A stretch of DNA of 64,000 nucleotides, taken from assembly GCA_032433765.1 (NCBI GenBank), contig JAVIAB010000092.1:107190279-107254278 (forward strand), in the 5' to 3' direction. Numbering within the stretch: position 1 is the first letter of the stretch; every line of letters begins with the position of its first letter. This document shows positions 45,959 to 56,973 of the stretch, piece after piece. Position numbers and translations under genes: made by a program. Below the pieces are notes generated by a model, which did no database searches, was not told where the DNA came from, and worked only from the letters and a program-made list of their open reading frames with translations. This DNA is from Megaustenia siamemsis (lineage: Eukaryota > Mollusca > Gastropoda > Stylommatophora > Ariophantidae).

Positions 45959-46061
45959 TAAAAGGCATCCTGATTTGTGGCTTGTGGAAAAGGTATGTGT
46001 TAGCACTCGGAAAAAATGACAAATAAACAACAACAGAAAAAAACAAAGAACAATATATGGT

Positions 46062-46145
46062 CCGAAGCAGGATCGAACCCGTAATCCATGGCACTGCGTT
46101 TTGCCACGAGAAGCCGAACGCTGCTTGGTACACAGCCACTCAGCT
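46062..46145 (-). mobile_element. tRNA-like SINE head
   Basis: Minus strand reads AGCTGAGTGGCTGTGTACCA (A-box-like) and ACGGGTTCGATCCTG (B box), 84 nt. The T-stem and acceptor do not pair, so this is not a working tRNA. It sits between the inverted repeats above. Confidence 0.55.
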
Positions 46146-46375
46146 AAAAAAAATTAGCTATTGTGAGCAGTGTCTTACACGAATCCGTTCCCATTACTAT
46201 AGCATAGGGTTACGATCATAGATCGGAAATAAATTGAATTAAATAGGGAAACTTCCGAGGCAAGTTCTAACACATACCTCTTCCTTCTATAAGTGCTAAC
46301 ACATACCTTTTCCTTTTATAAGTGCTAACACATACCTTTTCCTTCTATTATTGCCTCGGAAGTTTCCCTATTTAA

Positions 46376-46854
46376 TAATATTTATTTATTATTATTTGTC
46401 TCCTATTTATATCCAACTCGTATGAGTATATTTCACGTGTGCTAATTCGGAAACGCACATACATTGGGCGGTACGTTATTCTGCTAATATTTGAACTAAT
46501 CCTTTGGCATCCATTATTCCGTTCTCTCCGATGGCATCGCAAATTAATGTTCTCGATGGCTGCAACCTTCAGGTGTCAGCTGAACAAAAGTAATTGACAA
46601 TCTCCATCAGGAGAAATGTAAGGTAAGGACGAACTGAAATTGATCCGTAATTCTTTCTGAAAGGAATAGCGCAAGAATTAAATAAATGACGTAGTAAACA
46701 AGCTTTAAAATATTGAGCAATTTTCTATAAATAGTTTGACAAGCGTTATTTGTGACAAACATCATTTGTGAATTATATTTACCAAAACTTTCATGTTCAT
46801 ATATATCAATGACAATTCATTCTAGTAGACACATGATTGATGATAACAATCTCT
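46376..46854. other. No gene seen
   Basis: AT-rich. Confidence 0.5.
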
Positions 46855-47020
46855 AGTACTCATATAATCCATATTAACTCTCTCTAGTAAACATATAATT
46901 TTTAATAATTCTCTCTACTACACATATAATTTATAACTGCTCTCTCTCTCTCTCTCTCTCTCTCTCTAGTGCACATATAATTTATAATAATTCTCTCTAC
47001 TACACATATAATTTATAACT

Positions 47021-47053
<33 letters not shown>

Positions 47054-47265
47054 AGTGCACATATAATTTTTAATAATTCTCTCTACTACACTTATATAAT
47101 TTATAACTGCTCTCTCTCTCTCTCTCTCTAGTACACATATAATTTATAACTGCTCTTTCTCTAGTGCACATATAATATATAATAACTCTCGCTAGTAAAC
47201 ATATAATTTATAATAACCCTCTCTAGTAAACATATAATTTATTACAATTTTTTTCTAGTGCACTA
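46855..47265. repeat. Compound repeat: (CT)n blocks with a 20-30 bp AT-rich unit
   Basis: TAGTGCACATATAATTTATA and ACTACACATATAATTTATAA alternate with (CT)n stretches of varied length. Confidence 0.85.
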
Positions 47266-47282
47266 AACAGCTTAGAGTTATG

Positions 47283-48015
47283 GATTCAGACACTAAACAA
47301 CTTCAAGTCACTAATCCAGACACTAAACAGCTTCAGTTCACTGATACAGACACTAAACAGCTTCAAATCACTGATCCAGACACTAAACCGCTTCATGTCA
47401 CTGATCCAGACACTAAACAGCTTCAGTTCACTGATCCAGACACTAAACAGCTTCATGTCACTGATCCAGACACTAAACCGCTTCATGTCACTGATCCAGA
47501 CACTAAACAGCTTCAGTTAACTGATCCAGACACTAAACAGCTTCAAATCACTGATCCAGACACTAAACAGCTTCAGTTCACTGATCCAGACACTAAACAG
47601 CTTCAAATCACTGATCCAGACACTAAACAGCTTCAAATCACTGATCCAGACACTAAACAGCTTCAAATCACTGATCCAGACACTAAACAGCTTCAAATCA
47701 CTGATCCAGACACTAAACAGCTTCAAATCACTGATCCAGACACTAAACAGCTTCAGTTCACTGATACAGACACTAAACAGTTTCAAATCACTGATCCAGA
47801 CACTAAACCGCTTCATGTCACTGATCCAGACACTAAACAGCTTCAGTTCACTGATCCAGACACTAAACAGCTTCATGTCACTGATCCAGACACTAAACCG
47901 CTTCATGTCACTGATCCAGACACTAAACAGCTTCAGTTAACTGATCCAGACACTAAACAGCTTCAAATCACTGATCCAGACACTAAACAGCTTCATGTCA
48001 CTGATCCAGACACTA
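47283..48015. repeat. Minisatellite, 30-bp unit, about 24 copies, 420-bp higher-order repeat
   Basis: Unit contains CAGACACTAAACAGCTTCAA. The 10-codon period keeps a 250-codon plus frame open (DTKQLQITDP repeats), with open minus frames as well. Unit variants (CAAATC, CAGTTC, CATGTC, CAGTTA, AAACCG) follow an order that is repeated 420 bp later (CTGATACAGAC at 47341 and 47761, 14 units). The substitutions change amino acids freely, so there is no sign of protein constraint. Confidence 0.95.
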
Positions 48016-48095
48016 GTTTTCGAGTTTCTTAAAAATAAGTGCCAGAAACGTTTTTTTAAGCATTTCTCTGGGAAGTATGGCGGCCTAGGGAAAAA

Positions 48096-48123
48096 GGGGA
48101 GGGGGGGGAGGGGGGGGAAGGGG
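48096..48123 (+). other. G-quadruplex-type G-tract
   Basis: Four runs of 4-8 G separated by single A or AA. It fits the classic quadruplex pattern. Confidence 0.7.
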
Positions 48124-48267
48124 TTTACCGACGATACTCTATGTAAACCACGCCCTATATAAATTGTTTTGTTTTTTTTGGTCATTGGAAAAGCATGGGC
48201 GCTAACATCATGTTCCCTACACGAATTACTTTGTAGAGGAATAGTTTCTGTTTTACTTATAAACAAC

Positions 48268-48608
48268 AAGCCGGTGGACTGGTTGGTCTCGAGGCAAGAC
48301 GCCGGTCTCGAGACTGAGAGGTTGTAAGTTTCAATCCCGGATGCACCAGTTGAGAATTTTATTTGTGGTTTTTCTCTGCGGCAACCACCCCTTGTCTCAG
48401 AAGTGAGGTCCGTCTTGAAACGTCAATTACTCATCGACGGAAAAAATGTGAGCACCTCCGAAGACGGAGTTATCTGCCTGTGCGGCGAGGGACTCCTGTT
48501 CACACGGCTGCCAGGTAAAATCGGATTAACACGCAAAATGCAGTTCTTAGTCTGTAGGGACTTCGCCAGAGGTGACAGCTGGCGAACGCACATTTTTTTT
48601 TTTTTTTA
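48268..48608 (+). mobile_element. SINE-3 (tRNA-related)
   Basis: Opens CCGGTGGACTGGTTGGTCTC with GTTTCAATCCCGG as a B-box-like element. The body includes TTTCTCTGCGGCAACCACC and ACTCATCGACGGAAAAAATG. It ends in T16 then AAATCAACAAG. A second copy lies at 58805-59130. Confidence 0.7.
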
Positions 48609-49254
48609 AATCAACAAGATCGCCAATGCGAAAAACATCACCAAATGCGTTGTGTGAAAGAGCAGGGGCCCCGCGTGTTCAAAAATCAATAATCAGCCAA
48701 TCCAAAAAAGAACAAAAATTTTTAATGTTGAAAATTGTTACATGCAAGAAACACTTCTAAAATTGGACAAATAAATTGCAGTCCCATAAAAGTTTAAAGA
48801 TCATAATTTGAATGGTACATGCAACAAACACTTCTAAAATTAGACAAATAAATTGCTGTTGCAGAACATTGTGAAGGTCAAAGACAAAATGCGTTGTCAA
48901 CGAAAATAAAAAGTGTTCGTCGAGTTAAAATAAGCGTACTAAATTGGTCTCTTATTTGTTCGTTTATTAGCGGATTGCGCTGCACTGTGCTTTTCATTAC
49001 CTCACCACAAATTTGAACCGCTTCTCTAACCTCTTATATTCTTCCCTGCCCATCATACAAGACAGCAATTGTTTTCTATCCAAGTTGCCCATCTTACGAG
49101 TGCTGTCTAATAAGTCTTTTCTGTTCACAATTAAAATGAAGGCGTCCTTCTCCTACGTAGATTTCTAGCCAGTATTACATATTCCATTCTTTATTATCAT
49201 ATTTTCTCTCCTGCGATACTTTATCAGGTAAAATACTTTAACACAATAATAACA
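48609..49254. other. No gene; a local 75-bp-spaced duplication
   Basis: ACACTTCTAAAATTGGACAA with neighbouring bases near 48750 is repeated near 48825 (ACACTTCTAAAATTAGACAA). Confidence 0.5.
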
Positions 49255-49712
49255 TCGGATGGAAGATACACTGCAGAAAAAAAAAAGCAGAACAGCTCAG
49301 GCTAAAATAGCATTTCAGAAAATGAAAAACGTCTAATGCAACAAGTCTTTGTGAATAGAAGTGAGAGGGAAAGTTCAGCGGCCCTATATAGGCCCAATTC
49401 TGACCTATGGAAGCAAATCATGGACATTGGACAAACGTATGAAAAGACGATTAGAGGCCACAGAGATGGAATTTCTCAGAAGAATTTTGAAAGTCCCCTG
49501 GACCACCGAAAAAGAGCAACAATCAAAAAGACAACCGTAGACATTTTCAAAGAGGCCAACACAAAAAGGGAGCTCGTAAAATAAATATCGGAAATAAACA
49601 ATCATCATTTTTGTTGGCATATCATGAGAAGAAGAAATTTGAAATACTTGGTTAGAACAACAGGGATGGAGAAATCGAGAACGACAAAGAGATATTAGAT
49701 ACTTAGTGTCAT
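49255..49712 (+). mobile_element. LINE 3' end, family B
   Basis: Matches 7613-8135: GACCTATGGAAGCAAATCAT, then AAGACGATTAGAGGCC and TCATGAGAAGAAGAAATTTG. Broken frames. It ends at the SINE-1 that follows. Confidence 0.7.
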
Positions 49713-49895
49713 GGTGGGAGCCGCGATAGTTCAGTGGTTAGTGAACTGGACTACAAAGGACAAGAGTTGGAGCTCGATGCCAATCGACGGCTTCCACGTT
49801 TACCCAGCCTTTAATGGGTACCGGATTTTTTTTTCTGGAAAGTAAAGCGGCACGGGCGTAATACCGACCACACTACCCCAAAACCCTACGAAAAA
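49713..49895 (+). mobile_element. SINE-1, inserted at the LINE family B end
   Basis: GGGAGCCGCGATAGTTCAGT (A box with one change) and GAGCTCGATGCC (B box, decayed), then the body to CCGACCACACTACCCC. Shorter than the copy at 51862 and without the T-rich tail. Confidence 0.7.
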
Positions 49896-50015
49896 TGGTA
49901 TGGAATATGATGATACTTTATCAGGTTGTATTCTCTGTGTGCACTCAATGCTAGTTTGTGTATATCAGTTAACAAGTCTAACACTAAAAAAAAAAAACTA
50001 TCTTTACGACGCATA

Positions 50016-50230
50016 GTACCATTGCTGGTGTATGTCGGGGGGCAAAGATAGAACCAGAGGGATAAAGGCCGCTTGGTTAAGCAGTCGCCACGACGTGTAA
50101 AAATCTCAGGATTTTTATTTCACCCCCGATAGAAAAAAATCATTTCTGTCTACCTCGAGCGTCGAACACCGTACGCCGACTTTTCAGCCAGCGGAACAGT
50201 GGTTTTAGCCGCACGGCCACGCGCACCTCA
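50016..50230 (-). mobile_element. SINE-4 (tRNA-related)
   Basis: Minus strand starts GCGCGTGGCCGTGCGGCTAA, with GGTGTTCGACGCTC as B box. The other end is CCGACATACACCAGCAATGG. It is the uninterrupted reference copy for 16780-17225. Confidence 0.65.
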
Positions 50231-50384
50231 CACACTGCCAGCACATAATGCAGTAACGTAGTCAGTCATACACGTTTAACGAATCGTGTGTTTTCTTTAC
50301 CGCAAATTTTGCACGATAATTCCAGTTTTTTTGTCTTTCGACGAGAGAGACTAATTTTATGAAAACGTTTGATTCGGTAAAGCG

Positions 50385-50985
50385 GTAAAGATTCTAGAGA
50401 TCACATTTTAGAGTAATTTCTGATTCAGTAAAGCTTATAGAGATCCCATTTTAGAGTAATTTCTGATTCGGTAAAGCTTCTAGAGATCCCATTTTAGAGT
50501 AATTTCTGATTCAGTAAAGCTTCTAGAGATCATATTTTAGAGTAATTTCTGATTAGGTAACGCTTCTAGAGATCACATTTTAGAGTAATTTCTGTTTCGG
50601 TAAAGCTTCTAGAGATCACATTTCAGAGTAATTTCTGTTTAATTAAAGCTTCTACAGATCACATTTTAGAGTAATTTCTGATTCGGTAAAGCTTCTAGAG
50701 ATCACATTTCAGAGTAATTTCTGTTTAATTAAAGCTTCTACAGATCACATTTTAGAGTAATTTCTGATTCAGTAAAGCTTCTAGAGATCACATTTTAGAG
50801 TAATTTTTGATTCAGTAAAGCTTCTAGAGATCACATTTTAGAGTAATTTTTGATTCAGTAAAGCTTCTAGAGATCACATTTTAGAGTAATTTTTGATTCA
50901 GTAAAGCTTCTAGAGATCACACTTTAGAATAATTTTTGACTCAGTAAAGCTTCTAGAGATAATATTTTAGAGCAATTTATTGTTT
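50385..50985. repeat. Minisatellite, 43-bp unit, about 14 copies
   Basis: Unit contains GATTCAGTAAAGCTTCTAGA and TTTTAGAGTAATTTCT. Local duplications of unit pairs are visible (TTTAATTAAAGCTTCTACAG twice). Confidence 0.95.
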
Positions 50986-51258
50986 TCAGTTAAACATGGC
51001 CTTTCTGTTCACTGCTTTGTGAGATTCTCCCTTATGGGTCCCCTCCCCTGTATATGTGTTGATTGCCATTGGTAAATATGAACATCAACATGCTGTACAC
51101 ACCGTGTCGTTTGCTTTAACATTTTATTTAAATTACTTTTTCTCGTTGCTTTTTTCATGAAACTTTCTTTCTTTCTTTTCTTTTTGTGTTTTTTTTCCAT
51201 CTGGTTTTGCTTTGAAACGTCGCAGAATAGTGAATAAATATATACTATAAATCTGATG

Positions 51259-51259
51259 G

Positions 51260-51301
<42 letters not shown>
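51259..51301. repeat. (TA)n microsatellite
   Basis: About 20 TA units. 50986-51258 shows nothing else supported. Confidence 0.95.
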
Positions 51302-51303
<2 letters not shown>

Positions 51304-51305
51304 CA

Positions 51306-51545
51306 TTGCTTGTTCCTTTGATCACTTCTCTTTTAAATGTGTCGTTTTTGGGCGCATTTGGACGCTGTTATGATACAAATGTTTTCCTTCTTGCGAATGT
51401 CGTTTATTCTGTCTATCCGTGGTCTTCCACTTGCCTTCATTCCGGATGTAGAAAACTGTTGATGTTGTTTTGTCTGAAGGAGCAAACCTGTTAAAACTAC
51501 AGATGCTTGTTTGATTTCAATGACGTTTGTCACCGTGACACGCAT
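51306..51545 (-). mobile_element. Possible LINE C-terminal fragment
   Basis: A minus frame reads KASGRPRIDRINDIRKKENI, then ASKCAQKRHI. The GRPR ... AQ-R order resembles LINE ends, but the match is weak. 51546-51849 is featureless. Confidence 0.3.
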
Positions 51546-51861
51546 TGTTCACATCTACATACTTCATAACAAATGCAGGAAAACAGAAGAAAATACTTTC
51601 AGTTTCAGAAGTAAACATTTTAATTGTCTTCGAAAACAAATAACATTGTTAAATCTTAGACTGTCTAGCTAAATTTAGTCACACCATATTATTTTTTGTA
51701 TTAAATTAAAGATAATTCGTTGAGACGGTTAAAACATTAACATTTATGAAGCAGACAGACCCATTAACCTTCTAACAATGTTGTCCTGTACAATGAAGGT
51801 TAATACATCACTCTTTACACAATTAAATAAGCAGATTATCTTTACATGCACCTTACATTAA

Positions 51862-52122
51862 GGGAGCCGCGATAGCTCAGTGGTTAGTGAACTGGACTAC
51901 AATGGACAAGAGGTAGGGTTCGATGCCAACCGACGGCCTCCGGGTTCACCAAGCCTTAAATGGGTACCGGACTTTTTCTGGGAAAGTAAAGCGGCACGGG
52001 CGTAATACCGACCACATTACCTCAAAAATCATGTGCTGAAGGTCTGTAAAATGTATGGTCACTAACACCATATTCCCTATACGCCACTTGGCGTGAAGGG
52101 GGTACTTTACTTTTTTACTGTT
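51862..52122 (+). mobile_element. SINE-1, young copy with perfect target duplication
   Basis: tRNA-like head: A box TAGCTCAGTGG at 51873-51883 and B box GGTTCGATGCC at 51917-51927, as in Pol III internal promoters. The family body runs through CCACATTACCTCAAAAATCA and CCACTTGGCGTGAAGG to a T-run. The 12-bp repeat ACCTTACATTAA flanks it exactly (51850-51861 and 52123-52134). Best preserved SINE here, and a good reference for the family. Confidence 0.9.
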
Positions 52123-52134
52123 ACCTTACATTAA

Positions 52135-53508
52135 AATGACAAAACTGACGCTATGAACCGAAGTCCTTATCACGAGTTTGACAAACAAAATATTTCAAAC
52201 TTCGAATAAAGATGCAACATAAAAAATAATGTACCAACAACAGAGTCTACAAATACACTATTATATACTGTCATTAATGTAAACACCATTTAACCGATTT
52301 AATATAAAAATGGGCCTACCTTCTTTCTCCAATCCTTTGTAAATAAAATACAGTATTCAGAATTATAAAAGTGTGTCCATTCTGAAATCCAGATTTTCAA
52401 AGCGCTTTACTCCACAGTCGGGGGATACGAAACTCGTTCTGTTATTTCAAAACAAATTCACTTCTTGCATTGTTATTAATTTAATATCACATTTATTTCC
52501 AATTTTGAAAGAAACATGTGCTTTTAGCTCGAAACATTTACCTGGATACTCTTTGGCGTAGATATGTCACGTTATTTTTTTCCCCAAGATTTTCCTGAAT
52601 CGATTTTTTGCAGCGTGTGTATTTATTGTATTTATCAACAGATTATTTATTTTTAAATGTCAAGTTAGACAAATTGTTCATTTTAAGTTCTTAGTCGTCT
52701 ATTTTCATCCAAGGCTACGTGAGCAAATTTTCTTCCCTTTTTTTAAGTACTTTTCAAGATGCGAGAGATGGGAGTTTGGCCTGGAAGAGAGAAAGTGTCA
52801 AAGTCTGACAACTGGAGAATGCTGCAGCAACCAACTGGGAGGTCCTGAACGAATCGGCGCGAGAAGAGCTCGCGACATAGTTGCACGAGGCGCGTAGTTA
52901 GATTATTGTAGGTTGCTGGTTATTGGAAATAAAACATTCTTGTTTTGTGTCCTTTTTGTTTCCATGTTTCTTCCTTCACATGTAATTCATGTGTGTTTTA
53001 TAACATAAGATCAAGTTTAAAATTATGGACAGTTAATTTAAAATGTGAATTTTGTTTTTAAAAAATATCATTCACGCCACTTTCATATCTCTGGGCTCTG
53101 TCTGGGGATGAGTTTTAGTATGGAGCTCTGAAATAAAGATCACAAACACTGGCCACGCAGTTACATGTTGTTCTTACTTCATCAACTGTAACATTCCTGC
53201 ACTTACACGAATGGGACCAAGGTTCACCTGATTGTAAAACGACTTGTCCAATTCATTTGATTACACGCTTCCAAGAACTTAAGTTGTAAAATTAATCATA
53301 TAATTATTATACACAAATGCAGTTTATAGTAAATAAATGTAATTTATAATGCCACAATGTGACAGAATAATTGAGAGATCTGGCTAGAGACTGAGTTTCT
53401 CTTCGATGGACTATTAATGAGTCTACATTCACCAAAGGACATATGCACTGAGATAACACCCAGCTTCTGTTCATCTTTGCGAGCACGCATCATCTGTTCA
53501 AATGCGTG
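52135..53508. other. No gene called; one GC-richer block near 52757-52945
   Basis: Mostly AT-rich. 52757-52897 is open in one plus frame (RWEFGLEERKCQSL, then RIGARRARDIVARGA), and AATAAA follows at about 52929. It could be the end of an exon or a LINE tail, but I do not recognise it. Confidence 0.25.
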
Positions 53509-53947
53509 CACTGATAAAACTATTACCCAACATAAATTAATGAACTTCTGCACTGATAAAACTATTACCCAACATAAATTAATGAACTTCTGAGCTGATA
53601 AAACTATTACCCAACATAAATTAATGAACTTCTGCACTGATAAAACTATTACCCAACATAAATTAATGAACTTCTGAGCTGATAAAACTATTACCCAACA
53701 TAAATTAATGAACTTCTGCGCTGATAAAACTATTACCCAACATAAATTAATGAACTTCTGAGCTGATAAAACTATTACCCAACATAAATTAATGAACATC
53801 TGCGCTGATAAAATTATTACCCAACATAAATTAATGAACTTCTGCGCTGATAAAACTATTACCCAACATAAATTAATGAACTTCTGCGCTGATAAAACTA
53901 TTACCCAACATAAATTAATGAACTTCTGCACTGATAAAATTATTACC
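53509..53947. repeat. Minisatellite, 42-bp unit, about 10 copies (left arm)
   Basis: Unit contains CTGATAAAACTATTACCCAA and ATTAATGAACTTCTG. The 14-codon period keeps a 195-codon minus frame open (AQKFINLCWVIVLS repeats), an artefact. The same unit type resumes at 57790 beyond the LINE. Confidence 0.95.
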
Positions 53948-55634
53948 CATCACCATGTACCAAGCCTGCTGGCGTAGGTAATCATGTCTCTCTACAACCT
54001 TCGATCACGACAGTTATTTATCATTTCTGTTGTTGACCTTCTGCCAAGTCATTCTCTTAAGCTGTCTGGTATCTTTTCTCTTTGCTTCCCTCTATCTCTT
54101 CGTCCCTCAATTTTCCCATTTGTTACAATATATTTCAGCTGCTCTCTTCTCATTACATGACCAAAAAATGATGATTGTTTCTTCCTAATATTGAAAATCA
54201 GCTCTCATTTTGTTTTGGCCTCATTCAGAACGTTTTCATTACTCTTCTTAGCTGTCCATGGTATTCTCAACATTCTTATGTAAAACCACATTTCTACAGC
54301 CTCCAGTGACTTTTTTGTATGTTGTCCTATTGTCCATGATTCCCATCAATATGTTAAGACTGGCTCTACATAACATTTAAGAACTCTTTTTCTTGTTTCT
54401 ATTGTCAAAAATGGATTGCACAGTATCTTCCTCATTTTTTTGGAAAGCTGCTTTTGCCTGAGCCATTCTGCATCTCACCTCTGTTGTACACCTACCATCT
54501 GAGGTTAAAATTGTTCCCAGATATTTAAATTAATTTACCTATTTTAATATTGTTCCACTTTTTCTTTGTTGTTACCATTACTTCTGTCTTTTTGCTATTA
54601 AGGCTGATTCCTTTATTTTTGCTTTCTTTCACTATAATGTCCAACATTTCTTGTAACTCATTTTCATTCTTAGCGATTAAGACTGTATCATCAGCATACC
54701 TTCAATTATTTATATTATGACCATTCGATTGTTATTCCATGCATGTCCCTTATGAATCTTAAAATAATCTCATTATAAATATTAAACACATCTGATGACC
54801 GCACACAACCTTGTCTAACACCCTGTTTTATTTGTTGAAACATTCCCAATTGGTTTCCAGTTCTTATGGCCGCTGTTTGTTGCCAGTACATGTTCTTTAT
54901 TATTCTTAGATCCTTGCTGTCCACGTTTACGTTTTCTAAAATGTTCATTTTTTCTTGATGCTTTACTTTGTCAAAGGCCTTGGTGTAATCTATGAAACAT
55001 AGGTATAGATCTGTTTTCACCTCTATGGCTCTTTCTACTAAAGATCTTATGATGTATACGACATTGCTTTTTCCTTTATCTCTAACAAAACCACACTGTT
55101 CATCACTAATTTCTGGACTGATTTTGTTTCGCACTTTTCGCATGATGATTCTTAGTAATGTCTTAGTCATGTGACTCATAAGGCTTATTGTGCGATGACC
55201 ATCGCATTCAATCGCACCAGAATTCTTTGGTAGGAGGGCTATGAATATTGATATGAGCAGGTCGTCTGGTATATATCCGTTGTTGTAGTTATCATTCAAT
55301 ATTTTTGTTATTATTTCTATTTCAAAATCACCCATGGCTTCAATCTCTTCTTTAGTTATATTATCAGGTCTAGGAGCCTTTCCTGTTTTCATATTGCACA
55401 AGGCGTCTTCCACTTCTCCTTTGAGTATTTCTGGTTCTCCTCCATTATCCTTAATATTTACTTGTGTTCGTTCATCATTATAAAGATTTTTAATGTATTC
55501 TGTCCATCCTTCCCTTATGCTTTCTTGCCTTCCCTTATGCTTTCTTGTCCAAACAACAGTTCTCCTTCCTTTGATCTTAAACATCCAGTTTTTTATTGCG
55601 TTTTTCTTCCTGTTAATTTTTCAATTTCTTTGTA

Positions 55635-56973
55635 CCGTAGGGAGGTCAAAAAGTAATGCACACCAATTTTTTTCTCGGAAACTATTCGGGCAAAATGTGT
55701 GAAATTTTCACAGATTGTAGCTGAACATCCCCTTTACACTACCTAGTTTTCAACATAATCTCCGTCCAAGCGTATTGCCTTACGCCAACGCGAAACTAGG
55801 TCATGAATGCCTCGTTTGTACCAAGTTTTGTCCTGCTCGCGTAGCCATTTTTTAACTGCACGGATCACATCCTCATCATTGTCAAAGTGTGTCCCACGCA
55901 GGAATTTTTTGAGTGGTCCAAACAGATGGAAATATGAGGGAGCCAGATCAGGGCTGTAAGGAGGATGGGGCAGTACAGTCCAACCAAATTTGTTGATTGC
56001 TTCCCGTGTTACCAGACTTGTGTGAGGGCGTGCATTGTCATGTTGAAGCAACAAATCTGCAGATGGCTTATTAGGCCGAACTCTGTGGACCGATTTTTGA
56101 GTTTTGTCAGTGTATTGATGTAAGCTGTCGAGTTTATTGTCTCACCTCTTGTCATTACATCAACAAGAATCACACCATCAATGTCCCAGAAGACAGTGAT
56201 CATCACCTTTCCGGCTGATGGAGATGTTTTGAATTTTTTTCTTTTTGGTGACTGCGGATGATGCCATTCCATTGACTGCATTTTTGTTTCAGGCTCATAA
56301 TAATGTGCCCACGTTTCGTCACCGGTAACAATTTTTGACAAAAACATTTCTCCTTCAACACCGAAACGCTCCAACAATTCAGAACAGAAGGTTTTCCTTT
56401 GAACTCTGTGATCATTTGTTAGGCACCGAGGAACCCATCGAGCGCAAATCTTTGAATATCCGAGAGTTTTAAAAATTGCGATTGCACTTCCCTTGCTGAC
56501 TGTAAGCTGCAATGCCAATTGCTGACTAGTGATACGCCTATCCTTACGAATAATGGCATCAGCCCGGTTTAACAAGTCTGTGCTGGTAGCCGAGGCAACA
56601 CGTCCAGAACGCGGTAAATCATGCAGCTCCACTCGTACACTTTCTGCAGCTTTAATTCTCTGAACCTAGCGACTAACTGTGCTCCTATCGACTGCAGAAC
56701 ATTTGTACACTGCACACAGTCGTTTATGAATGTTTGCCACAGTTTCTTTTTCCGCAACCAGAAATTCTATGACAATTCGCTGTTTGTAACGGACATTGTT
56801 GACAAGCTCCAATTTAACGGTTCATAGATTGCGTAATATTTATCAGAATGCTGTGCAATTTGGTGCCCATAATTGGAACATGTCATATTCCAAGTGTGCA
56901 AAATTTCATATTCCTATCTTTATTATTAGCCGAGAAAAAAATTGGTGTGCATTACTTTTTGACCTCCCTTCAG
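55635..56973 (-). mobile_element. Mariner element, 1339 bp, inserted in the LINE
   Basis: Terminal inverted repeats hold 39 identical bases (55640-55678 against 56930-56968; outer part GGGAGGTCAAAAAGTAATGC). They extend outward with mismatches to TA dinucleotides at 55633-55634 and 56974-56975, the expected target duplication. Length and layout are typical of mariner. Confidence 0.9.
55743..56820 (-). pseudogene. Mariner transposase (DD34D type), inactivated
   Basis: Minus strand: N-terminal region (VNNVRYKQRIVIEFLVAE on to VDRSTVSR), linker HDLPRSGRVAS, second helix-turn-helix, then VTGDETWAHYY (first Asp), VFWDIDGVILVD, LLQHDNARPHTS (second Asp) and PPYSPDLAPSYFHLF. In the last motif the third catalytic Asp of the family (PSD) is Tyr (TAT), 34 residues after the second. 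Other lesions: TAG at 56666-56668 where a Trp is expected, and a one-base frameshift near 56095-56110. No in-frame ATG is seen near the start. It would cut and paste at TA sites if intact, but this copy cannot. Confidence 0.85.

Larger units (their letters stand above)
45617..46375. repeat. Nested perfect inverted repeats
   Basis: Three sets. A 21-bp arm (AATAATAGAAGGAAAAGGTA plus T) at 45617-45637 is inverted at 46332-46352. A 22-bp arm (GGAAAAGGTATGTGTTAGCA plus CT) at 45986-46007 is inverted twice, at 46292-46313 and 46321-46342. A 25-bp arm at 46239-46263 (AAATAGGGAAACTTCCGAGG core) is inverted at 46351-46375, with an 87-bp loop of about three 29-bp units. Confidence 0.85.

Noticed and set aside
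46062..46145. Functional tRNA gene on the minus strand
   Set aside because: A and B boxes exist, but the T-stem and acceptor do not pair, and the surroundings look like a SINE.
51862..51935. Functional tRNA gene
   Set aside because: The head is tRNA-like, but the sequence continues as a SINE body with its own target duplication, and other copies exist.
53344..53931. 195-codon minus frame AQKFINLCWVIVLS resembling a membrane protein
   Set aside because: 42-bp array with a 14-codon period. The hydrophobic look is a by-product of the unit.
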